Source: Hymenochaete sp. R1
Taxonomy: Eukaryota; Basidiomycota; Agaricomycetes; Hymenochaetales; Hymenochaetaceae
Direction: 5' to 3'
NCBI GenBank assembly: GCA_019400425.1
Contig: JAFREE010000026.1
Location: 144,395 to 208,394, forward strand
Length of the DNA stretch: 64,000 nucleotides
Below, piece after piece: positions 24,433 through 39,846 of this stretch. A model generated the notes under the pieces. It was not told the DNA's origin and searched no databases. It saw only the letters and a program-made list of their open reading frames with translations. Position numbers and translations under genes: made by a program. Numbering within the stretch: position 1 is the first letter of the stretch; each line of letters begins with the position of its first letter.

Positions 24433-25326
24433 CGTAGTTTTGGAACTGATGTACTCTAATTATAGCAGGCAAAATAAATATTCGAATTAATACACTTTCT
24501 CTTAATGTATATATTTTTGTATAATTTCGTAGACTATTGTTTATAAGACTTCACTGTTCTCTCAGGAGTTCTGAGGAAATAAGCTATGCTACGCGACCTC
24601 TGGCATTATACCACCTTTCTCCATCCCCGAAAGAAGTAAAACAAAAAGATATCTTTATGATCTTTTTTTCGTGTCTGATTCTGAACAAGTACGAATCGAC
24701 GAGTTGAAAGGGACAAACATGAGTAAATAAACGTTTCTTTCACGCCGTGCGCGTCGGAATCGGTCTATCCAAGTCGACTCGACTCACTCACTGACTCCCA
24801 TTTCAAATGACAATGAGCGCCAAACTCGAGGCAAGAGGGCGACCAAGCTGAATTGCAAAGGGGCAGAGCACGAGTATACCTACTACATGAAGGCCACGAC
24901 AAGTGTGACTGTAAGTGACGTCAACTCGGATATTCTTAATGGAGATATTTGTTAACCAACTTGAAGCGTCAGGGGCATCCTTCTTCTACGCTTGCACGCT
25001 TGTAAAATGCCCTGTAGAACGATGCAGAGTCGACGCAGAGCCTGCGGGAAGCTTCACCAAGTTCATGTGACAGGCGAAGGTGAGTAAAAAAACCGTTAGA
25101 TGCGAGAATGCCCCTGTTGATTCATCGATAGCCGTCTCCGAGTTGGTCGCATTGTATCCATCATACTCTCATCTCGGGCCTCTCAACGCCGTAGTGGCAC
25201 TCAATCCACGCATTACGAGTCGGTGACGATACACATAACCGAGAATGCTTTTATATCTACTACAGTTGACAGCGTTCCTGCAACCTGTGCCCTTTACACT
25301 TTCTTTCACCGTTTCAACCTGCCAGC
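24433..25326. other. Intergenic region between Ku80 and F-box gene 1
   Basis: AT-rich 3' flank of Ku80 up to about 24740, then about 500 bp of mixed sequence. Possible GT/AG pairs are present near 24910-25130, which could be noncoding 5' leader exons of the downstream gene, but no protein frame is supported. Confidence 0.4.
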
Positions 25327-27071
25327 ATGTCAGTCAACGATCAGTTTTTCCAGTCCCGGATTCGGAAAGCTCTCGTACTTCAGTCGAACACTATGGATGA
25401 ACCGACAGGAAACCTCCTCCTTCTAAAGCTTGTTTTGGAAGCGTGCGAAAAGCTATATACTGATAGAGGAGTGTATTCGTCCTTTGAAAAACTTTGGCCC
25501 GGAAACCTACCGCCAGCTTTGGGGTATGTTTTATCTCTTGTTTCTACCACACATTAGAATACAGACTGATACTATGGTTTGATAGCACCGTGGGAGATTC
25601 AATACTCGGCGACGCCTTGAAGAACATCGAAAGGTTGAAGGGCGTGAAGGACATTTTGATGGCTTTGGCCAGTGCGCTGGATGACAAGCTTTTGACCTTG
25701 AAAAAGAGCGTCGTTCGCCACAGCATCAACAGGCTTCCGGATGCGATCCTCGCGCATATCCTACAGCTCTCCATTGATGGCACTCGTGGGCAAAACAGAG
25801 TTCGCGCGCTTGCCAATTTCAGCCGTATCAGCCGCCGTTTTCGAGATGCAGCTTACTCCTACCCACGTCTATGGTCTTACATTGATCTAGAGATGTCGCC
25901 GTTTCAAATTCAAAGAATGCTTCGTATGAGCAGAAAAGCACCTCTGCACATTCATTTTGGTGATAGATTGGTCAGCAAATGCACGGATGGGAATACTGGA
26001 GTTCTGGCGCCTCTGTGTTCCCAGTCTTGGCGATGGAGCAAAGTTGTCTTCGATAAAATATCCGTAGACGAGATGACAATCCTGACGGGCATGCTTTCCG
26101 CTAAAGAAGCATTGTCTCTTCGGCATTTAACGCTTCCCAATGAATTGCAGGCGTCACGGAAGCAATGCGATAAGTCCTTATTGTTGCTCCGGGCATTGGC
26201 GTTCCCTCGTGCTGAACAACTTGTGATGCGCTGTGTGGTACCTGGTATCGGGGAGCTCATGCGCGAGTCTTGCACGGAGCTTTTAATCGAACCACAGTCT
26301 GCGGCACAACTCAATTTGGCAGACCTCACCACCCTCCTATCGTCTCCTTCTATGGGAGCTCTACGTTGCTTGCGATTAACGCTACCTGGCTATACGAGTG
26401 GATGGAGAAAACCATCGGACCAATGCTCCGATCCTATCATATATCTCCCGCAACTTCGTTCCCTCTCGGTGGATGCCTCTGCCGAGCTTTCTAGCATCGA
26501 ACTTGCATCGTCGATAACCCGATCTATTCGTATGCCAAACATCGAAGCAATTGACGTCCATTTCGGCTTCCAAAACGTGAAGGAGGTGGAGGTACTTTTC
26601 GATAGTCGGGCTCCAGGACAGTTCCCATTTAGAATGGAAACGTACAATGCTCTAAAGAGTCTGACGCTTTCCTTCACGAAATCAACGAAATACAGCGGGT
26701 GGGGTAATAAGGCGAAACAACCATTGCTACTCGACCTCTCATCCCTTGCCTATACTTTTCCCAACCTTGAATGGCTGACGATGTGTATTCCGCAATTGGG
26801 ATTCTCGCAGGCTACGCTCGCCCCAATTTCCCGACTTCGATCTTTGCGCTGTCTCACCCTTCATCAAGGTCTGCCATCATTACAGCTGGAAACTGCATTG
26901 CATACTCTCTTATACGAACGGCGGCGCATGGGGAAGCCGCTCGGGAAACTAACAATTCTCTGGAACCGTCTTTTAAGCTCCGATGAGTCACGGAACCAAA
27001 TTTTGGATATTCGAAAACTAAGGGACATCAACCCCAGCACAATTGTATCAGCTCAAGTATACAAACCGTAA
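25327..27071 (+). CDS. F-box-like protein, family member 1
   Basis: Two exons, 25327-25523 and 25586-27071, 560 residues, with a 62-nt phase-2 intron. The N-terminal helix region contains an ACEKLYTDRG segment and a FEKLWPGNLP motif just before the intron. An F-box-like domain follows at about residues 105-160 (INRLPDAILAHILQLS, then ISRRFRDAAYSYPRLWSYIDL). The rest is a leucine-rich C-terminal region with repeated LRSLSVD, LRCLTLH-type strands typical of fungal F-box/LRR-like proteins. By family knowledge the F-box binds Skp1 in an SCF ubiquitin ligase and the C-terminus picks the target; neither partner nor target can be named here. It shares layout and intron phase with genes at 36070, 59501 and 62010. 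Confidence 0.85.
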
Positions 27072-28465
27072 CGAAATAATGTAAGAATTCTCTAAATAAC
27101 GTTGCATTCGTGGATTTAACATGGATTTGAAGTTATCTAGAATTTTGAAAGTATATTGTAATGCTTCAGGTATCAACATATCATCTCTCATCTTTATTTT
27201 TGATCTATCGTGGAACGCTTATATATGTATATGTACAATATTGCTTAACATTTTTATTCCCAGTCTATTATTTTTATCACTCGAGCATGTCCTGACTTTA
27301 CTGCGGATCAACCGCTCACCCCATAAATGTTCGATTCCGTATGCTGACACTGTAGTTCGTGGCAAAAGGGATAAGTGGAAAGGTTCCAGACCTAAACCTT
27401 ACTTCAATTTCATGCGTTTAAATGAGATTTACTAGCCTGTCTATCCTATAGGCTAGATTGAGCATCGCTCGAAAGCATAAGCTTTGTGCCTCACCGAAAA
27501 TTGGTCCGCTTTTCTTTCACATATGTTTGGACACTAAACGACGGGAGCAGCCGGACATTATCGGAAAATGCCTTCAGTTGACGATCGTGATGCAGGCATG
27601 CAATACGCGTCCAGTCCCTTCTTCTGACCGCCACGACGTGCGACGAGCAGTAAGCACGGTTGCCGAGTGGGGTCAGCTTCAAGTTCATTTTCACAGTTGT
27701 CATCAATCCAAGAGTTAGCATTCCCTGATGACGGACATTTGGGGAGAAAACTGCCCAACAGATTCTTATATTACAATTTCCATGCAGATGTGACTTGTAC
27801 GAATCGTTGAAGACATTTTTCTTGTTCCTTCCGGAATCAAATGCACTTAGGCAGTGAAATCCTGAGAAGAGATGCTACTTGAATCTCGACCTACCGACCT
27901 TTTCTGATACCCTCAAGTCCACTGCCTCGAGTGGCTGATTACGTATACGCGCGCCATAAATCGAGTTGCTGAAAGATTCACTTGATCCGTTTACATGACT
28001 TCGATCCATGCGCTCTCTCACCATACATAGGGTCGTCCAACTACACATTGCGAAGCCGCTTTAGATATCACCCTACTCGATCGTCAACGGATGGGTAGGT
28101 CTTTTGGCTGGTCGATATTTCTCCGGGATTGCCATTTACATGACTGGATCACCAAAGAAATGTGTAAGATGAACGAGCACTGAGGTGACTCAGGCGAGCA
28201 AGGCCTGGCACAATCTTAAAAGACTCGAGGGCACAAGAACTCTATTTAGGTTTGCGTAGCTCGCAGTTGATATAGTGAACAATTCCAACTGTGATCATTG
28301 AATGGCTGTATTCCTCCCATGCGTCGACGTCAAAACTAACCTTTATATAAATTAAGAGAGCTGACTTTATATGAATTTAGTTTATTTGATATTCACTTCC
28401 AAGTTGTTCCCTTACTATCAATCATTATGCTACATATATTATAAATGGGTGCGCCCTAGTCAGAG
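27072..28465. other. Intergenic region, no gene seen
   Basis: AT-rich 3' flanks of two convergent genes. Small frames at 27458-27758 overlap on both strands and have no recognisable domain; I treat them as chance. Confidence 0.55.
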
Positions 28466-29270
28466 TTACTGGACGATACAGGTATGCCCGAGCTTCTTTA
28501 TCTTGCTCTCATTCTCCAGACCCCTGATCACTCTCTTCCGTTGAGCTTTGTTCGCCTTCATATCTTCCGGATAGTTCTCGCACAAGATTTTGACGTGCTC
28601 CTGGTTCACGTCATCCGTCTTGTACTTCCTCTTTCCAGCACCGACCAGGAAGTCGAGGTCAATGACATCCTTCTCCTCTTCGCGATCCCTGAACGCCTTG
28701 AGCTTGCTGTTGATCAAGTTCGTGAAGTTAGATACGTTGACTAGAACGCCCCCAATAGAAACAGTTTGAACGTTGCTCAAGTGATCAATTCTCCTCGATG
28801 CAAGCTCTCCGCCTATAACGTAAATTTCGGTCAGCAAATTAGTCTTACGAGTGAATCATGTACTTACGCGCTTCGAGAAGATCGATTCTGACTTTCATAT
28901 CACCGACAGTAACCATGATCCTCATAGCGCCAGCAAACTGCTTCGATTCGGGCAACCATATTCTGAGAATACCGTGTAAATGCACCAGTTTCATATCTCC
29001 TATGCGAATAGAGAAAACTCACCCTTCGACGGTCTCAAGCTTCGCGTAGATATCGGCCAGCCTGCCCTCAACAATACAATCTACGTCTGCGGGGTCACGA
29101 GTGTGCCCGAGTAGCCTCAAAGCAAATCCGCCGATGAAGACATAGTTGATACCTAGCTCAACGAAATGGCCAGCGAGAATGACAGCCGCTTCAGCAAACT
29201 TGGCGAAGTTGGCCGAGCTGGGTTCCGGGGACTCGGAAAGGTCGCGGGTCTTGTACTTTTTTGCAGGCAT
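28466..29270 (-). CDS. Minimal nucleotidyltransferase-fold protein, copy 1
   Basis: Three exons, 29270-29023, 28962-28868 and 28812-28466, total 229 residues. The start MPAKKYKTRDLSESPEPS precedes a predicted nucleotidyltransferase core: YVFIGGFALRLLG, then RDPADVDCIV (GG followed about 15 residues later by DxD), and VRIDLLEA, whose Asp sits where the third metal-binding acid is expected. A helical C-terminus follows with LINSKLKAFRDREEEKD and DLDFL, reminiscent of the AbiEii/MNT-like groups of this superfamily. If active it would transfer a nucleotide onto a protein, RNA or small molecule; the substrate is unknown. There is no signal peptide. The paralog at 46008-46810 has identical exon lengths (248, 95, 347 nt) and intron phases. 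Function beyond the fold is inference. Confidence 0.85.
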
Positions 29271-31197
29271 ATTGAAGGTGCTGGTATCTGTGGTCTGTCT
29301 TGAAAAGTAAACATTCAAATCCCATTGCTACCAGCTTGTTATATACCATACCAATTGAAGAGTGATGCAACTGTATCGTTCAAATGTTTTGCTCATCCAA
29401 AACCGAAGCAAGAGTTCGATCTCATTGAAACCATTCGATTAGTTTTGATATTACCAGAAGGTGGTTTCACGACGAGCATGGATTTTCGGCTGCCTTGCAA
29501 GCTTGACCTTTGCAAACGCGCCCACCCAGAACAGATCCCAGAGGATAGCTCACGTCGCCCCAGGCACCGAGGAGCGTGATTGAAACATAATGGGTGTCAA
29601 CAACAATGAGTGAGCTTCCAAATCAAGGTAATACTCAAGCTGGTGACACGTTTCGGGCTTTTGCCATTATCTTGCCACAATCGTATGCATACGTTTGCGC
29701 AGGTGCAATTGTCGTCTTCGCCCTTCGAACCTTGAAAAACGATGAACGTGGCACTGGTGTTTCAGATTAGAATGAATTACCTGTAGAAAGACGTAAGATA
29801 GGTTAAGCGTTCCAAAGGCACTGCTCAGTGGGTTGGATTCCAGCACGTCTCATTGTCAGTTTGATACACTCAAAAGTTAGCCAATCCTAAAGTAAACGAT
29901 AAGCAAGTTATAGACAGAAGCTGCCGGATACTTATCGCACAAACCTAGCTCCGTGGCAAAGATTGAGAATGCACCAAAGCTTTCGCACCGTTACATGCAT
30001 CATTGATATCGGCATGGTAATGCCATACATATCCACGAGGGGTGGCACTATTAAAAGCGATTCGACGCCGCAAATGGTATTGGTGGCGAGTTGTGTTTGA
30101 GGTGGATAATCTGAAAAAAGCCAATTGCTCATGAAACCAGCTAAACCAGCTGCGAGCTCACGTCAAGATACTCGGACGGATAATTTCGGTCTTATTCTTG
30201 GTGTTGACAAAGTTTCGCAATTCCGTTCGACAGGCAAGGGAACACCTCGAGTAGCTGTGAGCTTAACGGAAGCGGTATGTTTCACCTGAACACCTGAGTT
30301 TATCGACGGAGGCGCGAGACATATGCCTAGACATATTGATAGACAACAGTTTCAATGATACGATAGGCTGAACTTGTAACTGATAGAGGCTCGAGAGAAA
30401 GGCGTTGGTCAGAAGAAAAAGGCGCCCAGAAGTGAATCGTGGGAACGAATGGGTTATTATGTCAGCTTTAAGTCGAGAGTCTGCCCATTTCCTTGTTAGC
30501 GCGAGCTCGAAATTTCCTTCTCCATCCCATCTATAATGCAAATGATGCAGCTCTCGGTACTTTCTCTGCTAATATTGACGCCCTTTGTGATCTATAGAAG
30601 TATTCTAGAGTGACCCTCTCGGTCCGAGACTCGATCAAGAGAGAATAAATATACAGTGCTATACACGTCGCGGCTTCCAGCTCTGCATGTGCCTTCGCTG
30701 GTAATACATGCTCGGGTGTAAGGGTTCATTCTCAATTTATGTGCTTACCCACATCTGAAAATCCATCTCAGACTGCGCGCTGTGCATGGGCTTTTCGACG
30801 AATGGAAGGATGGAAGCACCGAGCCCAGATACAAACGTAAGCTCGCAGGACAACAACGAGACCTTTAACTTCCTTGTGGTTGTTTCCAGATGAAGTACGC
30901 CACGTTTATTTTGTATTGTCAGTCAAACCCTTCACGAAACAGGATGAAGAAAGGGCCACGCGAAGAAGGCTGTACGCATGGTGCTATGGCCTGTGGCTGC
31001 GAGGCCACATTCATCGCAAACCTGATAAAAGGCGCGTTCACCTATTGTAGGTTATCTAATCTTTTTGCTACGTTCTACCTTTCATCGAGCCCGTTCGTGG
31101 CTGCAACCTCTTCTTTGTTGGAGATCTTGTTATAGGTAAGAATTTCGTGGGCAAACGGCAAGATCAAAAAGTTCATTACCACTTTGTACTAGAGTCT
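29271..31197. other. Gene-free divergent intergenic region
   Basis: 1.9 kb between divergent genes. Apart from the TATA-like element near 29340 I find nothing I can support. Frames at 30263-30541 (minus) and 30890-31135 (plus) lack domain features and plausible splice partners. Confidence 0.5.
29338..29345 (-). promoter_or_regulatory. TATA-box-like element upstream of nucleotidyltransferase copy 1
   Basis: On the minus strand the sequence reads TATATAAC, about 70 nt before the start codon at 29270, a plausible position for a core promoter with a short leader. Confidence 0.4.
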
Positions 31198-32956
31198 ATG
31201 TCTTTTTCAGCACTAGAACCATTCTCTAGTTCTTTGCCGCCCGAATCAACCAAGTCGGGTGAGCGAAACTCCAGCGAGTCTACTGACATCGACAATAGAC
31301 CTACAGACGCTTTCAGCGAATGGAGCTCGATCGTTCGGGAAGGTACTGCTAGTAGTACAGAAGCGAAAGCCGTACATGAAGTAAGCACGTTTTGTGACTA
31401 ATTAGAAAGAAACTCAAACTCGCATAAAATTCGCCGGAAAGTCTTCAAACATTTCTGGTGTATTCCATGACCTCACGCATCCGCAACAAGAAGCTATGAA
31501 TGGGGAGAAGGAAGCGTCATATGGACAGACCATTGCTGGGCCCGGGAATGAAGTCAAGGACGCGCATAAGCGCGTTGCCGAGAGTGACTCGGACTCCGAT
31601 TCTCTCAAAAGAATAAAGGAGGCATTCCCAATCCATACATTCGACCGCCCAACTTACGTAAAGAACCTTCGCGGGACCACTAAGGACGAGCTCAACGAAA
31701 TTTTCGATTACGTTCTCCTTGCGCACGAGCGTATGCATATGTGCGACCAAAGCAGCCTGGTCGCAACAGCTAATGTAATAGCATATGGTATCAAAGTTAG
31801 AGACTTCATATCGTCGCCGACCAAAGCACCTACCCTGGAACTTGAGGAGTTCGATGCATTTGCAAGGTGTCTCGAGTTCCACTACCTACGCTTCGTTCAT
31901 CATAGCGGAGTCTGCGATACGGCACCAACCCTCCTTGATCCTGAAGACGTTGACCGTCTTTGGACCAGCGGTTTCATCACGCTTGCGGAAGTAGACTTTC
32001 CCCTGGGCGCTGCTATGTTAGGCGTCGGAGCGTACAAACGCATTGCAAGGCAAACTAGTCAGGCAGCATTTGATGGGACTTTGTTTCCCGCTCAAGGGTG
32101 CTGGAGTGTATCTGGTAGGCACCGTACCCCGACGCCTCAGGAAATCAGACGTTTTATTGCGAACGAGGAAGCCTCCCGATTCTATTCAGATACCGCAAAG
32201 GAAACCTATCTTTTTGCGTCGTTTCATCGCCCTCAACTATGTTCGGAATGGCTGAGGGAGCGACAATCTGCACACGGCGAGTATGGCTTGATGCGTTTTG
32301 CTGGTATCGACGACAAGCAAGCTTTCGAGCTTATTAAAATTCCGGATCCGAGCTACGTTTCGCCTTCTGTTGTTTTGAACGAATATTCACCCATACCCGT
32401 CCGCAAGCCTACGGCTCTAGAGACTTTCACATACAGAACGGTATGCTCTGTCGCTTTTAGAATGCCAAAGCCCGAGAGGAGGCTTGAGGCTCCAGTGATT
32501 TTTGAAACGCGTCAAGAGCTCAGACTCTCTGACTCGGACTCATCGTGTCGCAACCCAAAAGATACAGACACAGAGACTGCGAGTGTCTCTGGAAGAAGCG
32601 CGGGAGGGTACTATTCATCGACTTCTTTTATTGGTGCTTTCCACAAGATGACAGTCCGAAGAGGCACGGAACTATTGCCCGGGTCTTGGGCGAAGCGGGG
32701 ACGAACTTCTCATCCCAATCTAGGAAATGCAGAAAATGGGAGGAAGGCAAAGGATGGTGTTGACTTGGGATTCAGCTGGGACAGGAAATCACTGACAGGT
32801 TCAGGATCGAAGTCGAACGCTTTAACTCGTCAGCCCACGGTTATCTTTGATGGTAATTCGGCGTGCGACCTCAATGGAAAGAAAGAGGCTTTGAGAAAAG
32901 AAGATGGAGGAAGTGGATCCTCGGAAGAACTCCGACGCGAAAAGGAGGTTAAGTAA
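31198..32956 (+). CDS. Hypothetical protein, 563 aa
   Basis: The best model is two exons, 31198-31342 and 31410-32956, with a 67-nt intron (GTACTG to TTAGAAAG) that joins REG-type codons in frame; if that intron is wrong, the downstream frame could start at 31496. I do not recognise the family. The middle (about residues 100-320) is well structured in appearance, with FDRPTYVKNLRGTTKDELNE, LDPEDVDRLWTSGFITLAEV and GYGLM-like segments, including a membrane-neutral region DFPLGAAMLGVGAYKRIARQ. The flanks are Ser/Asp-rich and disordered (SDSDSDSLKR; SDSDSS). The C-terminus is basic and Gly/Ser-rich. No signal peptide or clear membrane helix is seen. It is convergent with DBP3. Confidence 0.75.
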
Positions 32957-33407
32957 CGGCTATGTAATACAGCAGCGAAAAGCGCAAAAACGATGAATGT
33001 GGCCTTCGCTGTAATTTACGATGTACTATGAACCATTTTAGAGACATGCACATTCTTCTTTCCCCATAATCATGGTTATTGGATCAATTGGTGCTGGTCA
33101 CTTCGCAAAATCGTTGTTTTACCTATGATTAACGTACATGGAGCGAGTGGTTACGAAGAATAGAGAAATCATACTTGGGCTTCGTATCGCATATTCAAGC
33201 TGACTTGCTATGACGAAAACGTTCATTCGCAGGTTATAAGACACGCTGAATGATAAAATGACTAGATCAAATGTACGTATACATTACGAGACCCCATTTA
33301 TTCCATCTCTAGATAGGTCTCTAGAAGGTAAACAACAACAGAATGTAGAAGCTTTACTGGCACCAAAAGACTTGTACACTAAACTTCACATGAGATGAGA
33401 AATGCGT
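32957..33407. other. Intergenic 3' flanks of convergent genes
   Basis: 450 bp of AT-rich DNA; nothing recognisable. Confidence 0.6.
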
Positions 33408-35904
<2,497 letters not shown>

Positions 35905-36069
35905 GTTGGGAATGAGTGCGGGACGCGGAGTTATGCGCCGTACAGAAATTTACTGGCACGAGAACGCGCGCGAGAGCTAATTTCCCACGGGCACGGAAGA
36001 AGGAGCATTGAGTCAAGCGCCGGCACGTCCATATCGATTCTGATTCCTTCATCTTATCCTTTTGCAGCC
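35905..36069. promoter_or_regulatory. Short divergent promoter between DBP3 and F-box gene 2
   Basis: Only 165 bp separate the two start codons, so the core promoters must lie back to back or use leaders inside this gap. No individual box assigned. Confidence 0.5.
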
Positions 36070-37707
36070 ATGAACTCATCAACTTCAAGGGAATCGGAGA
36101 TTTCCCAGACACTGTACACGCATCGTGATACATGGGCCATTGTCGCTAATGCATGCAATAGATTGCGTGACGCCCAGCAACCACTGGGTATCGATGAGCT
36201 TTGGCCTGGAGAAATGCCTAAGATTACAACGTGAGGTGGTAAATAACGAAAGCGAATCGATGATTGACGCCACGCAAGTCACTTACAGGGAGAATCGTTC
36301 TTGCAGTTGCAGCAATTATGCCGGTCATTGAAGAGTGCGGGATCCTCCTTGATCGCCCTGAAGGAATCCCTAGACTTAAAACTTTCGAAGCTCATCGAGG
36401 ACATAAAGAGCAATGGTCTTGACACGCTTCCCGACGAGCTCCTTGCCAATGTTATCGGATTCTACGTCAATGATGGTAGACTTGTCAGTGGCTCTGATCG
36501 TCTTCGTCGAATCGGGTTGTTGGCGGGAGTCAATCGTCGTTTCCGCGACTTGGTATATACGGATCTTGAACTATGGTCAGTCATAGACAAATCTCTTACG
36601 GAAACGCAACTTCGGCGAGTTTTGGGAGCAGGAAACGGACCATTGGATATCAAGTTCACGTCGTTGATGTACGTCGAACATTTCGACCTTCTGTTTTCTC
36701 ATGGTCATAGATGGCGCCGCATTGAGTTCGAAGATTACATATTTTCCTTCGATGGAGATGAGCCTCCTCCTAATCTTTCTTCCTGTCGAGAAATTTCGTT
36801 ACCAAAGCCTGAATGGGCGAGTTCGGACCAAGATTTTGAGCAAAAGACGACACGATACACGGCATTTTTATCGAATTGGAACGTTCCTGGAGTTCAAAAA
36901 CTTCATATGTGGGAGGTGGTGCCGGAGAATGGAATGTATAGTGCCTGCACGGAACTCTCAATCCGCCTTCATACCATCGTACACTCTGACCCTCTCCAGT
37001 TCGCAAAGTTCATTCAATCGTTAGGCTCGTTACATTCTTTGACGATCGAGATGGACAAGTTTCGTGGGTGCGACCTACGGCACTGGGGTGATGTGCGAAT
37101 CACACAGACCGTGCTCCCAAATATTCTCTCGCTTTCCGTCCACGTGGATGGCATCGACAATTCGAATGAGTACGACCCGCTGTGCTCTTTTCTCCAATCG
37201 CTTCATATGCCAAATCTGCAGGCACTCGATCATCGCATTATATATAGCGAAGAGAAGCAATTCACTCTGGATACCTCCAAATTCCCTTTCTCTCAAAGCT
37301 TTGGCAAGTCTATCACATCGCTTTCGATGGAACTGTCTACACGAGGCAGACCGTGGATTGTTGCCATAGCCCGGGACGTAGGCTTAGACTTTACGATGTT
37401 CCCAAAAGAGTTCCCAGCCTTGGAATATCTCGACCTCGTCCTTCCGCATGAGAGACCGCACGCCAGTAACTTTGCGGGCCTTTCCTTTCATAAGCACCTG
37501 CGTCGGTTAACAATCCACGGATTGCCTTTCGCGTCATCGGGCGAGAAAGAAGTTCTTCGCGTGATGCTGTCCGCATTCAAGAGAGAAAGGAGGACATTGA
37601 AGCACCTTCGCTTACTCACTTGTATAGATTTAGAGCGCTACTTGTCCACACAAGACCTAGAAGCCGAAAACCCCGATACTCTTATTACAATGCTTCGTTG
37701 CCCTTAA
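36070..37707 (+). CDS. F-box-like protein, family member 2
   Basis: Two exons, 36070-36230 and 36279-37707, 529 residues. The 48-nt intron (GTGAGG to GCAAG) is the only choice found that keeps both exons in frame; it is phase 2, as in the other three members. Exon 1 has ACNRLRDAQQ and IDELWPGEMP just before the splice. The F-box-like segment is LDTLPDELLANVIGFY, then VNRRFRDLVYTDLELWSVID. The C-terminal part has Leu-rich strands (LHSLTIEMD, LSLSVHVDG, FPALEYLDLVLP). Expected role, by family: substrate receptor of an SCF ubiquitin ligase binding Skp1. Target unknown. Starts 165 bp from divergent DBP3. Confidence 0.83.
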
Positions 37708-39597
37708 TGACTTGTAGACGTCGCTACTTCCCAATGGCAATGAATGGGGTGAGCATCGCAGACCATTTTTATCGTTAGATAAAACACTAATATGACCTTA
37801 ACGTCAGTTAGATATGAGAGATAAAAGATCGATAGGGCAGAGGATACAACGAAACGGGAAACAGTTGCGAGCGACGTCCTACTTCCCCACCCCCAACTCA
37901 GTATCTACTCTTATAAGTTTGGAGGGAGCTACATTCTATGTAAGCCTTTTTGTCATAAACATGTACGCGACAACGAAGAGGGACCGTAATATCAGATAAA
38001 GAAAACGAGTTTATAAACCCATGATCACAAGGTTCAAAAGGATCCAGCGGGTACGCCTCGATGAGATACGGTTGGACCACTCTTGTTCTGCTCGTTGACG
38101 GCTTGCAAGATCAAGCTGGTTAATTGAATCTTTGGAAAGGGGAAGAACGGCATCAAGACGCGGCGGGTACCTTTCTTTCTCCCGCCTTCTTGAATTTCCG
38201 TTTCGTCTCTTTTCTTTCCCGTTTGCTCCTCGAGTCGATTTTCAGACAGGTTCGGTGTGTATGTATGTGCGGCAGGGTGAAGGATCATCATCTTCAAGCT
38301 CAGTCCGTGTCCCGTCTTTCTTTTTGTGCTTCTATTTTCCTTCTACTTTGGGACGCCCTTTCTGTCAGCCTCACTTTTCTAATCCTCTCCGTCTGATTCA
38401 TTTGATTCCCCGAGTTTGCAAACACAAGTCTCTTAAGTGAACGCTTGCTAATTTAGAGCGAGATACGTATGCACCCGGGTCAACGATGCTTCTAATCTCT
38501 CTACTCTTCGTCACCGGCTCAGTTTGGATATCTAAGCACTCCTTGTGAACGCACTGTATAGGTTTCGTAGGTGAGTCTTGTCCGTGAAAACGCAGTGGAC
38601 ATCGAATGGCTTTGGAGGGTCGGCAAATGTTATCTTCCACTTCTTTCACCACGGCCTGGTTTTTCTCCATTCTCTCCTTTTCCTTCCTCTCTTTCCTTAT
38701 TTTAGGCGAATTTGCATCAATTTTCAGCGAGATTCAGGACCTCTTCTGACTAATACCGGAGTCCTTTGCTATCATAGTCTTCGAACGAAGGACGCCCTTA
38801 ATGATCCTCGTTCGTCAACTAGATGCATGGCAATCAGTGAGCCTTATTCTGAGCATTCTATGTAACCAGTATTGACTTCAGTGCCATAAACGTTTCTGAA
38901 ACTGAGATACAATCGCTTCTTCGCAGTAACATACAAAGCCTTCACGTATGCAAGTCATGGAGGGAGCGACAACCTGATTTGGTCTGTGTGTACAAGCATT
39001 CAACATTTTATCTGCAGTCGAAAACCTCAATGCAAAGAACATAAAATCAATACGACTACTAACAGAAAAATGTTAGATATCGATTCTGCGCATATCGTTC
39101 TTAGGCTAAAACCCGACACTTCACGTCATGCTACGTTGCCCTTGAGACCAGAAACAATCTGTCCTTAAGCTTGCTACAGGCGGCTTCGGCGAATCGGTGA
39201 TATGCTGAATAATCAAAGCTTTGACTCAGCGCATACAGAAGTCCGAAGATCCTCAAGTTAACATTCCCAACTGTTGCATTGCTAGTTTTGGTCGGGCTAG
39301 GCCCATGGATACTCTTTAGTCCGAGAAGTATAAGATAGATAGGGTGAATAAAGTGAACGTGGATGAAGCGAGGAGCTGAAAGAGCTCAGAAGCTTGAAGT
39401 CGTCCCGGTGTCGCAATGAATTGAGAAGATAACGGCGCAGGTGCATGGCACACGGGATTACTCAGACTAGTAAGAGTATTGAGTATGGTTGGAAAAAAAG
39501 AGACGAAAACTTATTATTCTTATTATTAATATGTTATATTCAGTCCGGTTCCGTTGGAATTTAAAATTAAATAGCTTGTTGCTGAAAACGAAGCAAG

Positions 39598-39605
39598 TGA
39601 CGTCA
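39598..39605. promoter_or_regulatory. CRE palindrome TGACGTCA upstream of the phosphatase gene
   Basis: A perfect ATF/CREB consensus site about 240 bp before the start codon at 39847. In fission yeast, the stress phosphatase gene pyp2 is induced by the bZIP factor Atf1 through this kind of site; the same control here is inference. Confidence 0.5.
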
Positions 39606-39628
39606 TAGTCTAGAGCGCTCTTTTATGA

Positions 39629-39636
39629 TGACGTAA
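39629..39636. promoter_or_regulatory. Second CRE-like site TGACGTAA
   Basis: A one-base variant of the CRE consensus, 31 bp after the first, about 210 bp before the start codon. Confidence 0.45.
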
Positions 39637-39846
39637 TCAAGGAACCTCAGCGAGCTCCGTTTCCTACTTCTGTTTTTGGAAAATTAACCGAAGATCGCCG
39701 CCCGACTCCTTCCTTTCTTGCCACGACCTCTCCTCCCGACACACCCTCCCTTCCTATCCGAGTCTCCTTCACCTTCTACCACAACCACAACCTCACCATC
39801 GAGGACGACAGAGACGACGACGGCCATTGACGTACACGCCGTGCTG

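Larger units (their letters stand above)
37708..39846. other. 2.1 kb intergenic region upstream of the phosphatase gene
   Basis: 3' flank of F-box gene 2, a pyrimidine-rich stretch at 38150-38400 and 38640-38720, then the upstream region of the phosphatase. The start of the phosphatase frame extends upstream of 39847 without an ATG. Two CRE-like sites are listed separately. No gene is supported. Confidence 0.5.

Noticed and set aside
39718..39846. Upstream extension of the phosphatase from a TTG codon
   Set aside because: No ATG; nuclear fungal genes rarely start at TTG and the added part is Thr/Ser/Pro low complexity. First ATG at 39847 chosen.
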